Origin: Rhodospirillaceae bacterium
GTDB lineage: Bacteria > Pseudomonadota > Alphaproteobacteria > MPNO01 > UBA2964
Length of the DNA stretch: 52,878 nucleotides
Direction: 5' to 3'
NCBI GenBank assembly: GCA_002712335.1
Contig: PATI01000019.1
Location: forward strand, 22,447-75,324
Every line of letters starts with the position of its first letter. Position 1 is the first letter of the stretch. The notes beneath the pieces were generated by a model, which did no database searches, was not told the origin of the DNA, and saw only the letters and a list, made by a program, of their open reading frames with translations. Positions 9,331-17,310 of the stretch are shown one piece after another. Both the position numbers and the translations under genes were made by a program.

Positions 9331-9921
9331 TTAGGCAGTTAATCGATACGGAATTTGCTCGGGACCTGATCCCTCGTAATATTCACCTGTATCTCGGTTA
9401 TAGCGCCCTTGCATTACCTCGCCAACAAGAACACGACTTCGCAGAATTACCGCTACCGACCTGACTTTGCTTCCTTGTTCCGCATGAATGTCATAGGGAG
9501 GAACCAAGTCCGCTTTGCCTGCTTCACCCTTAGTATCACTGACTAATTCGACTTTGACATACCCATCTTTCTTGCGGGACTCAACCGCTCTAAAGCGCTC
9601 GAGAGACTCGGAACCATCGAGAAGCCCGTATAGAACCCAACCATCGGCGTGATCATGGACACTTCCAGTGCGCCCGGGTACGCGGACCACTCCATTAATC
9701 ACAAAACCATAATCGGGGTCGGTATAGAATAGCAAATTCTTTCGTCCCTCCGTCGATGGCCAGTTTTTGCAATGTTCACGTAAGGCGGGGTCGACTAGGA
9801 GTTCATTTTCCATTAATACGTGAGCTCGTTTCATTCGGTCGCCATCATCGGTGTTTTCCGACCAAATTTTACGCAAATCTTTTACAAACTTTTTGAAGGC
9901 TGGAAGTGTATTTTTATCCAT
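9331..9921 (-). CDS. Cupin-like (double-stranded beta-helix) protein, putative non-haem metal enzyme
   Basis: A 196-residue protein that I do not recognise as a named enzyme. It has a cupin-type metal motif: H89-D90-H91 in SVHDHADGWVLYGLLDG and a later histidine at H146 in YDIHAEQG, the arrangement seen in cysteine-dioxygenase-like double-stranded beta-helix proteins. The N-terminal 60 residues are helical and charged. The frame could begin six codons earlier, but ATG at 9921 is chosen because AAAGGG lies eight bases upstream. It precedes the ornithine cyclodeaminase homologue by 19 bases, suggesting a shared substrate pathway. It is probably a metal-dependent dioxygenase or isomerase, with moderate confidence in the fold only. 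Confidence 0.7.
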   Translation of the reverse strand: MDKNTLPAFKKFVKDLRKIWSENTDDGDRMKRAHVLMENELLVDPALREHCKNWPSTEGRKNLLFYTDPDYGFVINGVVRVPGRTGSVHDHADGWVLYGLLDGSESLERFRAVESRKKDGYVKVELVSDTKGEAGKADLVPPYDIHAEQGSKVRSVAVILRSRVLVGEVMQGRYNRDTGEYYEGSGPEQIPYRLTA

Positions 9922-10047
9922 TAAAATACCCTTTATCATCTAATTCGATACCCTAAAAATAACATGTGAAACTTAAAGTCACAACGTCTACACCCTTTCC
10001 AAATATTTTTTTAAAAGTTAAAAAATAAATAATGCAGGGAGAAAAAA

Positions 10048-10836
10048 ATGGATTTAGGTATATCAGGGCGTAATGCCCTAATAACAGGAGGCAGCAAAGG
10101 GATTGGTCGCGCCTGTGCGGAGGCGTTAGCAAGTGAGGGGGTCAATATAGCGATTGTGTCCCGGAACCTTAAGTCCTTGGAATCTGCGGCGGCGGAAATG
10201 TCATCCAATCTTAAAGGCTATATTGTCCCAATAACAGGCGATCTCACAAAAGGAGCAGAAGTAGAAAGGGTCTTCGCAGAAGCTGAAGGAGCTTTGGGGA
10301 AAATCGACATACTAGTAAATAATGCCGGTTCAGCTCCTTTAGGAAAAATTCGGGATATTACAGATGCAACTTGGCAGGAATGTTTTGACTTAAAGTTGAT
10401 GGGTTATGTGCGATGTTCCCGTGCCGTGATGGCCGGTATGTGCAAACGCAAATGGGGACGAATTATAAATATAATTGGGCGTGGTGGCCATTTTCCCACC
10501 GCTAAATATATAGCTGGGGGGGCAATAAATGCTGCAATTTTAAATATTACTCAGGCCCTTGCTGAGGAATGCGGCCCCCACAATGTTCTGGTCAATGGTG
10601 TTAACCCGGCCGCGACTGCGACTGAAAGGTGGAATACACTTGTCAAACAGCGTATGAAAATTACCGGCCAAACGGAGAAAGAAATTCGGGAAGAATCTGC
10701 CAAAAATGTGCCTCTAGGGCGCATCGGGTTGCCGGAGGATATTGCTAATATGGTTACATACCTCTGCTCAGAAAAAGCGGGATTTGTTAATGGCTCCTTG
10801 GTAGACGTTGATGGGGGGGTCAGCAGAGCACTGTAA
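10048..10836 (+). CDS. Short-chain dehydrogenase/reductase family protein with non-canonical active site
   Basis: The 262-residue product has a full SDR Rossmann fold. The nucleotide loop TGGSKGIGRA spans 13-22, NNAG is at 91-94, and the tail VNGSLVDVDGG is typical of FabG-like members. The active site is unusual. Tyr154 is present in KYIAGGAINAA, but the position four residues later, normally Lys, is Gly158, and the segment normally holding the catalytic Ser reads IIGRGG. Divergent SDRs with a YIAGG-like segment occur in other genomes from memory, so this is likely a real subfamily, not an error. Activity and substrate are uncertain. It is divergent from the cupin-like gene; the ATG follows AGGGAG. 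Confidence 0.87.
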   Translation: MDLGISGRNALITGGSKGIGRACAEALASEGVNIAIVSRNLKSLESAAAEMSSNLKGYIVPITGDLTKGAEVERVFAEAEGALGKIDILVNNAGSAPLGKIRDITDATWQECFDLKLMGYVRCSRAVMAGMCKRKWGRIINIIGRGGHFPTAKYIAGGAINAAILNITQALAEECGPHNVLVNGVNPAATATERWNTLVKQRMKITGQTEKEIREESAKNVPLGRIGLPEDIANMVTYLCSEKAGFVNGSLVDVDGGVSRAL

Positions 10837-10890
10837 TTAAAAAGCGAAGCATAAATTTTAATAAGACTTAATCCGGGACTTTTTGTTTTT

Positions 10891-12498
10891 TTAGGGGCCA
10901 TGACCTATAGAAACTGGGCTAGAATCTGAAAGATCCATCATGCGTCGTGATAGGAGTTCCAGGATTTCGGCCTGAACGTTTCGGTATTCAGTATCATTCC
11001 ATAAGTTGTCAAACTCATTTGGATCATTTCTGAGATTATAAAGTTCACCCCAGTTAGTGTCAGAGTAAAGTGTTAAACGCCAATCTTCTGTAACAAGTGT
11101 GCGGGCTCGAAAATTCGGCTCAAAACCCATATAACCTCGTCTTTGGCTTTCTTCGATTACGATAGATTCGTGGCCAGAGGCACCGGTTGCAATTTTTCCG
11201 AGAGAGAGACCTTGCAGTCCATTGAAATTCTGAATACCGGCGCGATCAAGAAATGAACTAGCCATGTCAATTGTGCCGGTCAAAGCCGAAGTGGTCTTCT
11301 TCTCGGTCTTTGTTTTTGGATCAAACCATATACAAGGTACTCTAATGAGACCTTGGTAGTGGATGGCTGCCTTTAGCAGTAATTGATGGTCTCCCATGAA
11401 GTCCCCGTGATCAGTAGTGAAGATTACGACAGTATTATCGGCTTGGCCGGACGCATCCAATGCGGCCAGGATTCGGCCAATGGCATCATCAATCATACTG
11501 ATGGATCCGTAGTTAAGCGCAATGGCTTCGCGGGCCTCCTCTTGGGTACAGCCAAATCCCCGCTGTCCATTTTTGTTGGCTTTACCCTCGTCGCGTTCTT
11601 TGTGCAAGGCGGCAACATTAGGCGGTAATTTTTCCATAGGGTGAAAAAAAGCCTCTGGGATTGGTATATCTGCAGGGTCATACATATCGAAATATTTTCC
11701 GGGAGGAGTAAAGGGGTGGTGGGGGTCCGGGAAAGAACATTGTACAAAGAATGGGTTTTTTTTATTTTTGTCACCCTGCTCTTTAAGAAATTCTATAGTT
11801 TTTTCAGCTACAAAGGTAGTGGGGTAAAGTTCTTCCGGTATCGCTGTCCGCCATGCTTGCGGTGCGGTCAGTGTACGGTTACTCGGAATGGCATTACCTG
11901 GCCCTCTTAATGAATCCGGTTCTGGATGTCTTTCGGCGAGCCATTGAGAGTAGTGTCCGGTAACTCGATCACTATGGCCGATGGCCAATGCGATTTTTTC
12001 AAAGCCATAAAAAGGTAATTCGGGTTCGAAATTTGGATTGTTTTTCCAAGTTGGCGGCAGCTCCTGCTCATAATTCCCATCGTCCCAAATATTTCGTGTA
12101 GCTTCGGCGAGAGCAGCAGGGGGCTGAAATTTTTCTGGATCTGGTACAGGAAGCCCCACCTCGACGGCGTTAGCAGAGATACACTGTAAATGACTTTTGC
12201 CAAACAAGGCGGTGCGATATCCGGCAGATTGCAATACATGAGTAAAGGTTGTTGCGTTAAGTGACAACGGAATTCCATTTTGCCGAACGCCATGAAGCGA
12301 GGGCATCCGCCCAGTCATTAGGGTGGCACGGTTGGGCATACAGATCGGGCATGAAACATAAAATCTTTCAAATTTTGTACCTCTTGCGGCTATGTCGTCA
12401 ATATTTGGGGTTTGGACGATTTTATTGCCGTAACAACCTAGATGATCAGCTCGATGTTGATCGGTGATGAACAATAAGAAATTAGGTTGGTCTGACAT
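10891..12498 (-). CDS. Sulfatase, Cys-type (formylglycine-dependent), paralogue 2
   Basis: A 535-residue sulfatase closely related to the protein at 4838-6442: same length, same N-terminal metal motif ITDQHRADHLG, and C53 in ICMPNRATLMTG as the formylglycine site. FTTDHGDFMGDHQLLLKA is the distal metal motif and WGELYNLRNDPNEF the C-terminal hallmark. No signal peptide is present, so it should be cytoplasmic. A strong AAAGGAG lies upstream of the ATG. It is the last gene of a minus-strand run, 25 bases after the alpha/beta hydrolase. The two sulfatases probably process related sulfate, phosphonate or phosphate esters, but the substrate is not deducible. Confidence 0.9.
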   Translation of the reverse strand: MSDQPNFLLFITDQHRADHLGCYGNKIVQTPNIDDIAARGTKFERFYVSCPICMPNRATLMTGRMPSLHGVRQNGIPLSLNATTFTHVLQSAGYRTALFGKSHLQCISANAVEVGLPVPDPEKFQPPAALAEATRNIWDDGNYEQELPPTWKNNPNFEPELPFYGFEKIALAIGHSDRVTGHYSQWLAERHPEPDSLRGPGNAIPSNRTLTAPQAWRTAIPEELYPTTFVAEKTIEFLKEQGDKNKKNPFFVQCSFPDPHHPFTPPGKYFDMYDPADIPIPEAFFHPMEKLPPNVAALHKERDEGKANKNGQRGFGCTQEEAREAIALNYGSISMIDDAIGRILAALDASGQADNTVVIFTTDHGDFMGDHQLLLKAAIHYQGLIRVPCIWFDPKTKTEKKTTSALTGTIDMASSFLDRAGIQNFNGLQGLSLGKIATGASGHESIVIEESQRRGYMGFEPNFRARTLVTEDWRLTLYSDTNWGELYNLRNDPNEFDNLWNDTEYRNVQAEILELLSRRMMDLSDSSPVSIGHGP

Positions 12499-12523
12499 GA
12501 CTAGCTTTCTCCTTTAGGGTCAT

Positions 12524-13444
12524 TTAGGAACCAAATCCGATTTCCTTGAAGAACTCGGTTACTATTTTAGCTGCAGCTTTGGGTTTTTCTATTTGTACCA
12601 TATGAGTAGCACCCGGTATTGCTTCATAGGGGTGACCAAATTCTTCATGTAGAGCTCGATTTACGAGGCCGGGAGATCTTGCATTCGGATCATCCGGATC
12701 GCTTGCAATAACTTTTAATGGTCCTTTTAAGGTTCCAAACCCCGGACATAAATCAAGTTCTGAATTCGTTTTATAAACTTGAGCTTCACCTTCAGGTGGA
12801 CAGCATAACACCCAATCTCGACTTTCGGTGTCTTCACGGAGAATTGATTCTGCCATTAGCTCGTGGGATCCGCTTACCCACCTGCTGAGGCTCTTTGATT
12901 TGGAAAACTGAGTGGCTAATGTTTTTGGGTCGGGGAACCGTTCCGGGCGATTCTTAGACCAGTCAGAAAGCATCAATTCAAAATTTTTAGCAATTACATT
13001 CAATGGGTGGCCAATACTAGGAACTAAGGGCGGGTCGAAAAGTATTAGAGCATCCCAACGCCATCCATTTGAAAGGGCGTGCCAAATGGATGTGACAGCT
13101 GAAATTGAGTGAAATAATCCTGCGGTAGTTTTATGACCAAAAATCGCTTGGATATTATCTAATATCGCTTCAAGGTCACTTACAAAATAGGAAACGTCAT
13201 GATGTCTTATGTTATCGTGACGGGGATTTTGTCCATGGTTTCTCTGATCGTACAAGATCAGTTCGTAATCCTGTAAAAGAAGTTTCCAGAAAGGAAAATA
13301 GGCGTCAGTTGCAAAACCGTTTCCATGAGCAAGAATTAACCTTGGACCTTCTATGTTTCCATGTTGCCGAAGGCGAATAACGGCACTGTCATTCATTGTA
13401 ATGTCGATCGTCTTTAAAGGTGAAGGTAATACAAATTTTTTCAT
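12524..13444 (-). CDS. Alpha/beta hydrolase fold protein
   Basis: A 306-residue alpha/beta hydrolase. The oxyanion-hole segment LAHGNGFATDAYF spans about 38-50, and YDQRNHGQN near 65-73 is the typical strand-4 region. S113 is the expected nucleophile and H281 in GATHMVQIEKP the catalytic histidine. The elbow reads F-H-S-I-S instead of the usual GxSxG, so both flanking glycines are replaced. The family includes esterases, C-C hydrolases and RutD-type aminoacrylate hydrolases. It sits between a RutE-like nitroreductase and a sulfatase on the same strand. The start ATG at 13444 lacks a strong ribosome binding site. Confidence 0.82.
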   Translation of the reverse strand: MKKFVLPSPLKTIDITMNDSAVIRLRQHGNIEGPRLILAHGNGFATDAYFPFWKLLLQDYELILYDQRNHGQNPRHDNIRHHDVSYFVSDLEAILDNIQAIFGHKTTAGLFHSISAVTSIWHALSNGWRWDALILFDPPLVPSIGHPLNVIAKNFELMLSDWSKNRPERFPDPKTLATQFSKSKSLSRWVSGSHELMAESILREDTESRDWVLCCPPEGEAQVYKTNSELDLCPGFGTLKGPLKVIASDPDDPNARSPGLVNRALHEEFGHPYEAIPGATHMVQIEKPKAAAKIVTEFFKEIGFGS

Positions 13445-13552
13445 ATTTATCGGGACACCCTATACGTTTAGGATAGTTGAAATGGCGAAGCTCTCGATAA
13501 CCACAATCGCCCTATGGCAGATAATTTTTCCATGAATTTATATGTCACCATA

Positions 13553-14191
13553 TTAAATAACTGTACAAACTTCATCAAACTTAAACCGCGGTAATTTCTG
13601 AAATAATCCGGATGGGTCACCGTAACCAATGTTGCAGAGAAAGTTTGACCTAATCGTCGTTCCAGAAAAAAACTCTTTATCCACCGCTGAATTGTTGAAG
13701 CCGGACATTGCTCCAATATCCATACCCAATGCCCTTGCGCCAAGCATGAGGTAGGCGGCTTGTAGAGTAGAATTACGGAATGCATTGGTTTCAGCGTGCT
13801 CGGCGTCTTCCCGATATTGTGCTCCCATATCCCGATGAGGAAAAAGTCTTGGCAAGTGTTCCCAGAAATTTACGTCATAGCCAATAATAACGCATAAAGG
13901 GGCTGCCTCGATTTTTTTTACATTTCCCGGATTTACACAGGGTGTGAGCCTCGCTTTAGCTTCGTGCGAACGGCAAAATACTAGGCGGGCGGGCAGACAG
14001 TTCCCGCTAGTGGCACCATTTATGGTTAGATCATAAAGGGTCTTAATTTGTTCATCAGTAACCGGACGATCGGTCCAGACATTATGTGTTCGTGCCTCGC
14101 GAAATAACAGGTCTATCGCATCTTCATCCAGACAGCTAACACGTTTTCTTAATTCCTCGACGGCTTTTATAGCGTCTTCCACAGAATTCAT
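13553..14191 (-). CDS. Nitroreductase family protein, RutE-like
   Basis: A 212-residue FMN-dependent nitroreductase-family protein. It resembles the RutE/HadB subgroup, which reduces malonic semialdehyde to 3-hydroxypropionate in uracil breakdown: TDRPVTDEQIKTLYDL at the N-terminus, NGATSGNCLPARLVF near 48-62 at the flavin site, AFRNSTLQAAYLMLGARALG and DIGAMSGFNN in the C-terminal half. A clear TAGGAG precedes the ATG. It lies between the MFS gene and the alpha/beta hydrolase. RutE membership is a recognition from memory of the family and not proven; other reductases of this fold share the same segments. Confidence 0.82.
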   Translation of the reverse strand: MNSVEDAIKAVEELRKRVSCLDEDAIDLLFREARTHNVWTDRPVTDEQIKTLYDLTINGATSGNCLPARLVFCRSHEAKARLTPCVNPGNVKKIEAAPLCVIIGYDVNFWEHLPRLFPHRDMGAQYREDAEHAETNAFRNSTLQAAYLMLGARALGMDIGAMSGFNNSAVDKEFFSGTTIRSNFLCNIGYGDPSGLFQKLPRFKFDEVCTVI

Positions 14192-14239
14192 TTTAATTGT
14201 CTCCTATTATAATTATTCAAATCACTTAATTCTGTTGCC

Positions 14240-15487
14240 TTAAGGTGGAGTAATTTTTGGGACAAAGCGACTATAGAGCCCTAATCCAAAAAGCAATACT
14301 AAAAGACCACCGCCAATAATAAAAAAGCTTTCTTCCCGGCCATAATAGTCGGATACGAAGCCGATAATCGGTGGAAGAATTACACCTCCTAACCGGTTCA
14401 TAGTTTGCCTTAATCCTACGACGGTCCCCTGTTGTTCGCGGGTCACGGATATGGCCTGAACTGAAAACAATATAGGCTGCGAAACGCCTTGTGTTATGCC
14501 ACGAAAAACCTGTCCAATTAAAAGCAAGGCGAAGATAGTCCAAACAGTTGTTCCAAGACCCCCTATTAGAGGAGTGGCACTGACTAGTGTGACGGTAATA
14601 AATGTGGTTAGCATCAGCACTCTGATGGGATCAAAGCTCCTCATTATTCGCCCAGAGTACCAAGAACCAATAGCACCGGCTAATTCAATTGCTGCAAATA
14701 AAAGCCCTATCTTTGTAGCGGTTAAGCCTGCGTCCTGTGCGTATGTTACGTAAATGGTAGTTTGAACTCCATAGGTGGAATTCCGCACTAACATAGCAAT
14801 TGCTGTGAATGCAACTGCAGGAATAGCCATTAGGGCAAATGTGGCCGTGTAATCAGACAATCTTGGCATAATGTCTGATATTCTAAAACTGTTTTTGTCA
14901 GTATTAGTTTCTTCCGGGGGGTTGGGTTCAGGAACTCGCCAAAGGGTGAAAAACGCAATTACAGCCCATAACGTTCCAAAACAATATGCAAGCCACGCGC
15001 CGCCTAAGTCAAATAAAAGTCCCGCAAAGATTGGTGCAATCGTTGTACCTATTCGAGCGAATGTGCTGAAACGTCCGATATATTCTGCGTCTCCTTCCGC
15101 TATTCTCGCGATAAGGGTCTGGGCACCTGACCATCCAAGCGAGATTGCAAAGCCACTTAGCACCTGAAGAAGGAATAGCGCCCAGAAGGTTGAAAGGAAT
15201 GGGAAAAGTGGTCCAAATAAAATAACTGAACCTGTGAAAATCAGGGTAATCCTCCGTGTGCCAAAACGATCCATCAATGCTCCACCATGGATGGATAAGA
15301 AAAGTGATAGTAGGGAACGAGCTCCAACAAGAGTGCCAATTTGGCCGTCGGACATCCCCAATGTATCCTTTGCAAAAATCGGGATTAGTAAAACGAAAAT
15401 ATCGATGAGGGCCATGCTAAAAATGCCAAAAGCATATACCGCATGTAGGTCCTTTTTACGTGGTCCGGTGGAACGTTCTTTTTTCAA
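14240..15487 (-). CDS. Major facilitator superfamily transporter
   Basis: This 415-residue membrane protein has about twelve hydrophobic helices and the MFS pattern. The segment between helices 2 and 3 has GALMDRFGTRRITLIF, the family's conserved GxxxDRxGxR loop, and a second loop SGRIMRSFDPIR lies in the middle. It probably exports or imports a small organic molecule across the inner membrane, with the neighbouring amidase and hydantoinase-type genes suggesting a related substrate. The start is uncertain: the frame opens with TTG at 15487, without a clear ribosome binding site, and an ATG occurs only at about residue 25 inside the first helix. Confidence 0.87.
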   Translation of the reverse strand: MKKERSTGPRKKDLHAVYAFGIFSMALIDIFVLLIPIFAKDTLGMSDGQIGTLVGARSLLSLFLSIHGGALMDRFGTRRITLIFTGSVILFGPLFPFLSTFWALFLLQVLSGFAISLGWSGAQTLIARIAEGDAEYIGRFSTFARIGTTIAPIFAGLLFDLGGAWLAYCFGTLWAVIAFFTLWRVPEPNPPEETNTDKNSFRISDIMPRLSDYTATFALMAIPAVAFTAIAMLVRNSTYGVQTTIYVTYAQDAGLTATKIGLLFAAIELAGAIGSWYSGRIMRSFDPIRVLMLTTFITVTLVSATPLIGGLGTTVWTIFALLLIGQVFRGITQGVSQPILFSVQAISVTREQQGTVVGLRQTMNRLGGVILPPIIGFVSDYYGREESFFIIGGGLLVLLFGLGLYSRFVPKITPP

Positions 15488-15653
15488 GAAAGGAAACCAA
15501 GTAAAGTTATTAATTGGTTAGATTTTATTTTCACAATATTAAAACACTAGTTTAAGGTAATTGTCTTTTTGGAACGGCCGATATGTTGGCATACATATAT
15601 CTATAGTTTTGTTTATCAAATTTTTCCTAATTTTAATAGAATATTGCGGAGAG

Positions 15654-17309
15654 CTACCTATAAAATTTGTTGGCCGCCTTTTCCGATACATAGCCTTCTG
15701 AAATATCGTTAGCCAGTGATTCTGGATCCCGATTTTTAGGATTGCCATAACCGCCGCCGCCGGGCCCATTGACACGAAATATGGTGCCCTCGGGCAATGA
15801 CATGCGAGCTGAAGATGGCATAATTTTTTCTTCTTTTGTCCCAGGGTTTACAATAAATCGGCTTGGGCCACCGGGTTGGCCTCCTCTCAAGCCGGCAGGG
15901 GGTTCGATTGAACGGTCCGCACGATAAACGATTTCTCCGGGTTCTAGCATTTCATATTCACGCAAGAAATTTAGGCCGCCTCTGAACTCACCGGCCCCTC
16001 CAGAGTCTCTATTTAAATTAAATTTTCGTATTCGACAGGGGAATTCAGTTTCGATGATTTCAACTGGAGCAGCAAAAAGATTTGCCAACATGACGCTCGC
16101 ACCTGAGGCGCCATCGGCTCCGCTACCAGCCCCATATGCTGATCCAAATATTTCGTATTGGTTACCACGTTTTGGCTTTGTGTCGCCTTTCCATGAAACA
16201 ATTATTGAGCCTCCGCTACCTCCTGAGTGGGCGATCGCTCTACCCGGTAGAAGTGGATCCATAGCCTCGAGGATTACGTCACAAAGCTTTAAACAGCATT
16301 TCATATAGCTTGAACAGGGACGGGGTGGCTCCGCACTAACTACACTCTTTTCTTTAAATTTAAGGGTAACAAAGTCACGAATGCCGTCGCTGTAACGAAG
16401 TTCTGGGTCTATCAATCCAATAAGGCAGTAAAAAACGCATGCCTCCACCATTGCGATTCGTAAGTTTACAGGCCCCTCCGTTTGCGGGTCGCACTCCGTA
16501 AAATCGAAATCTATACCTCCATCAGTTATGCTTATCTTTACATGGAGTTTTACCTTCGTTGTTTCGTCTACGCCGTCATGGTCGAGGTATCCTGTAGCTT
16601 CTGCAATACCATCAGGTATTTCTTTCAGGGCGGCACGGAATTCTTCCCCTGAAGCTACAACCATCGAGTCCATAGATTCTAAAACAGTTTCAACGCCAAA
16701 TCGGTTACACATATCATGAATTTGCTTTCGTCCGATCCGAGTAACGCCGATCTGCCCAGAAATATCCCCAAGCACAACGTAGGGTGCACGGGTATTGGCA
16801 GCTATAAGTCTGATAATTTCGTCGATTGGCTTTCCTGCCCGATGAATTCTAATTGGTGGAAGCATCATTCCTTCTTGGAAAAGTTCGGTTGCTGATCCGT
16901 AAGTGCTTCCGGGCACAGTTCCACCAACATCAGCCTTGTGGGCTATCGTCGCTGCAAACGCCACCAGAGTACCTTTATAAAAAATAGGGGAGATGAAACC
17001 CATATCTGAAGCATGAGGCATGTTAGCCTCGTAGGGATGATTGCTCACGAAAACATCACCGTCGGCAAGATTTTCTAAGCCATAAACTTCGATGATTTTC
17101 TGGACCAGATGAAAATAAACGGGTGAGTGAAAAAACATCCATGGTGAAACCAATAGGCGGCCCTTGGGGTCAACAATTACGCAACTAAAGTCGCGGCTCT
17201 CACGTACGATGGTGGAGTAGCCGGATCGATAGAAATGATAATCCATTTCCTCCATTAAACTGGTTATTCTATTACGGAGAAGTTCTACGGTAATCGGGTC
17301 AGCAGCCAT
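15654..17309 (-). CDS. hyuB: Hydantoinase B/oxoprolinase family subunit
   Basis: A 551-residue HyuB-type protein. Diagnostic segments are SNHPYEANMPHASDMG at 89-104, IAHKADVGGTVPGS at about 122-135 and the C-terminal glycine-rich GPGGGGYGNPKNRDP. HyuB proteins pair with HyuA to hydrolyse cyclic amides (hydantoins, 5-oxoproline) using ATP, and related pairs act as acetone- or acetophenone-carboxylase subunits. The ATG starts one base after the HyuA stop, with GGAGAAAGG embedded in the end of hyuA, so the pair is translationally coupled and should form one complex. The substrate is not deducible. Confidence 0.93.
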   Translation of the reverse strand: MAADPITVELLRNRITSLMEEMDYHFYRSGYSTIVRESRDFSCVIVDPKGRLLVSPWMFFHSPVYFHLVQKIIEVYGLENLADGDVFVSNHPYEANMPHASDMGFISPIFYKGTLVAFAATIAHKADVGGTVPGSTYGSATELFQEGMMLPPIRIHRAGKPIDEIIRLIAANTRAPYVVLGDISGQIGVTRIGRKQIHDMCNRFGVETVLESMDSMVVASGEEFRAALKEIPDGIAEATGYLDHDGVDETTKVKLHVKISITDGGIDFDFTECDPQTEGPVNLRIAMVEACVFYCLIGLIDPELRYSDGIRDFVTLKFKEKSVVSAEPPRPCSSYMKCCLKLCDVILEAMDPLLPGRAIAHSGGSGGSIIVSWKGDTKPKRGNQYEIFGSAYGAGSGADGASGASVMLANLFAAPVEIIETEFPCRIRKFNLNRDSGGAGEFRGGLNFLREYEMLEPGEIVYRADRSIEPPAGLRGGQPGGPSRFIVNPGTKEEKIMPSSARMSLPEGTIFRVNGPGGGGYGNPKNRDPESLANDISEGYVSEKAANKFYR

Positions 17310-17310
17310 A

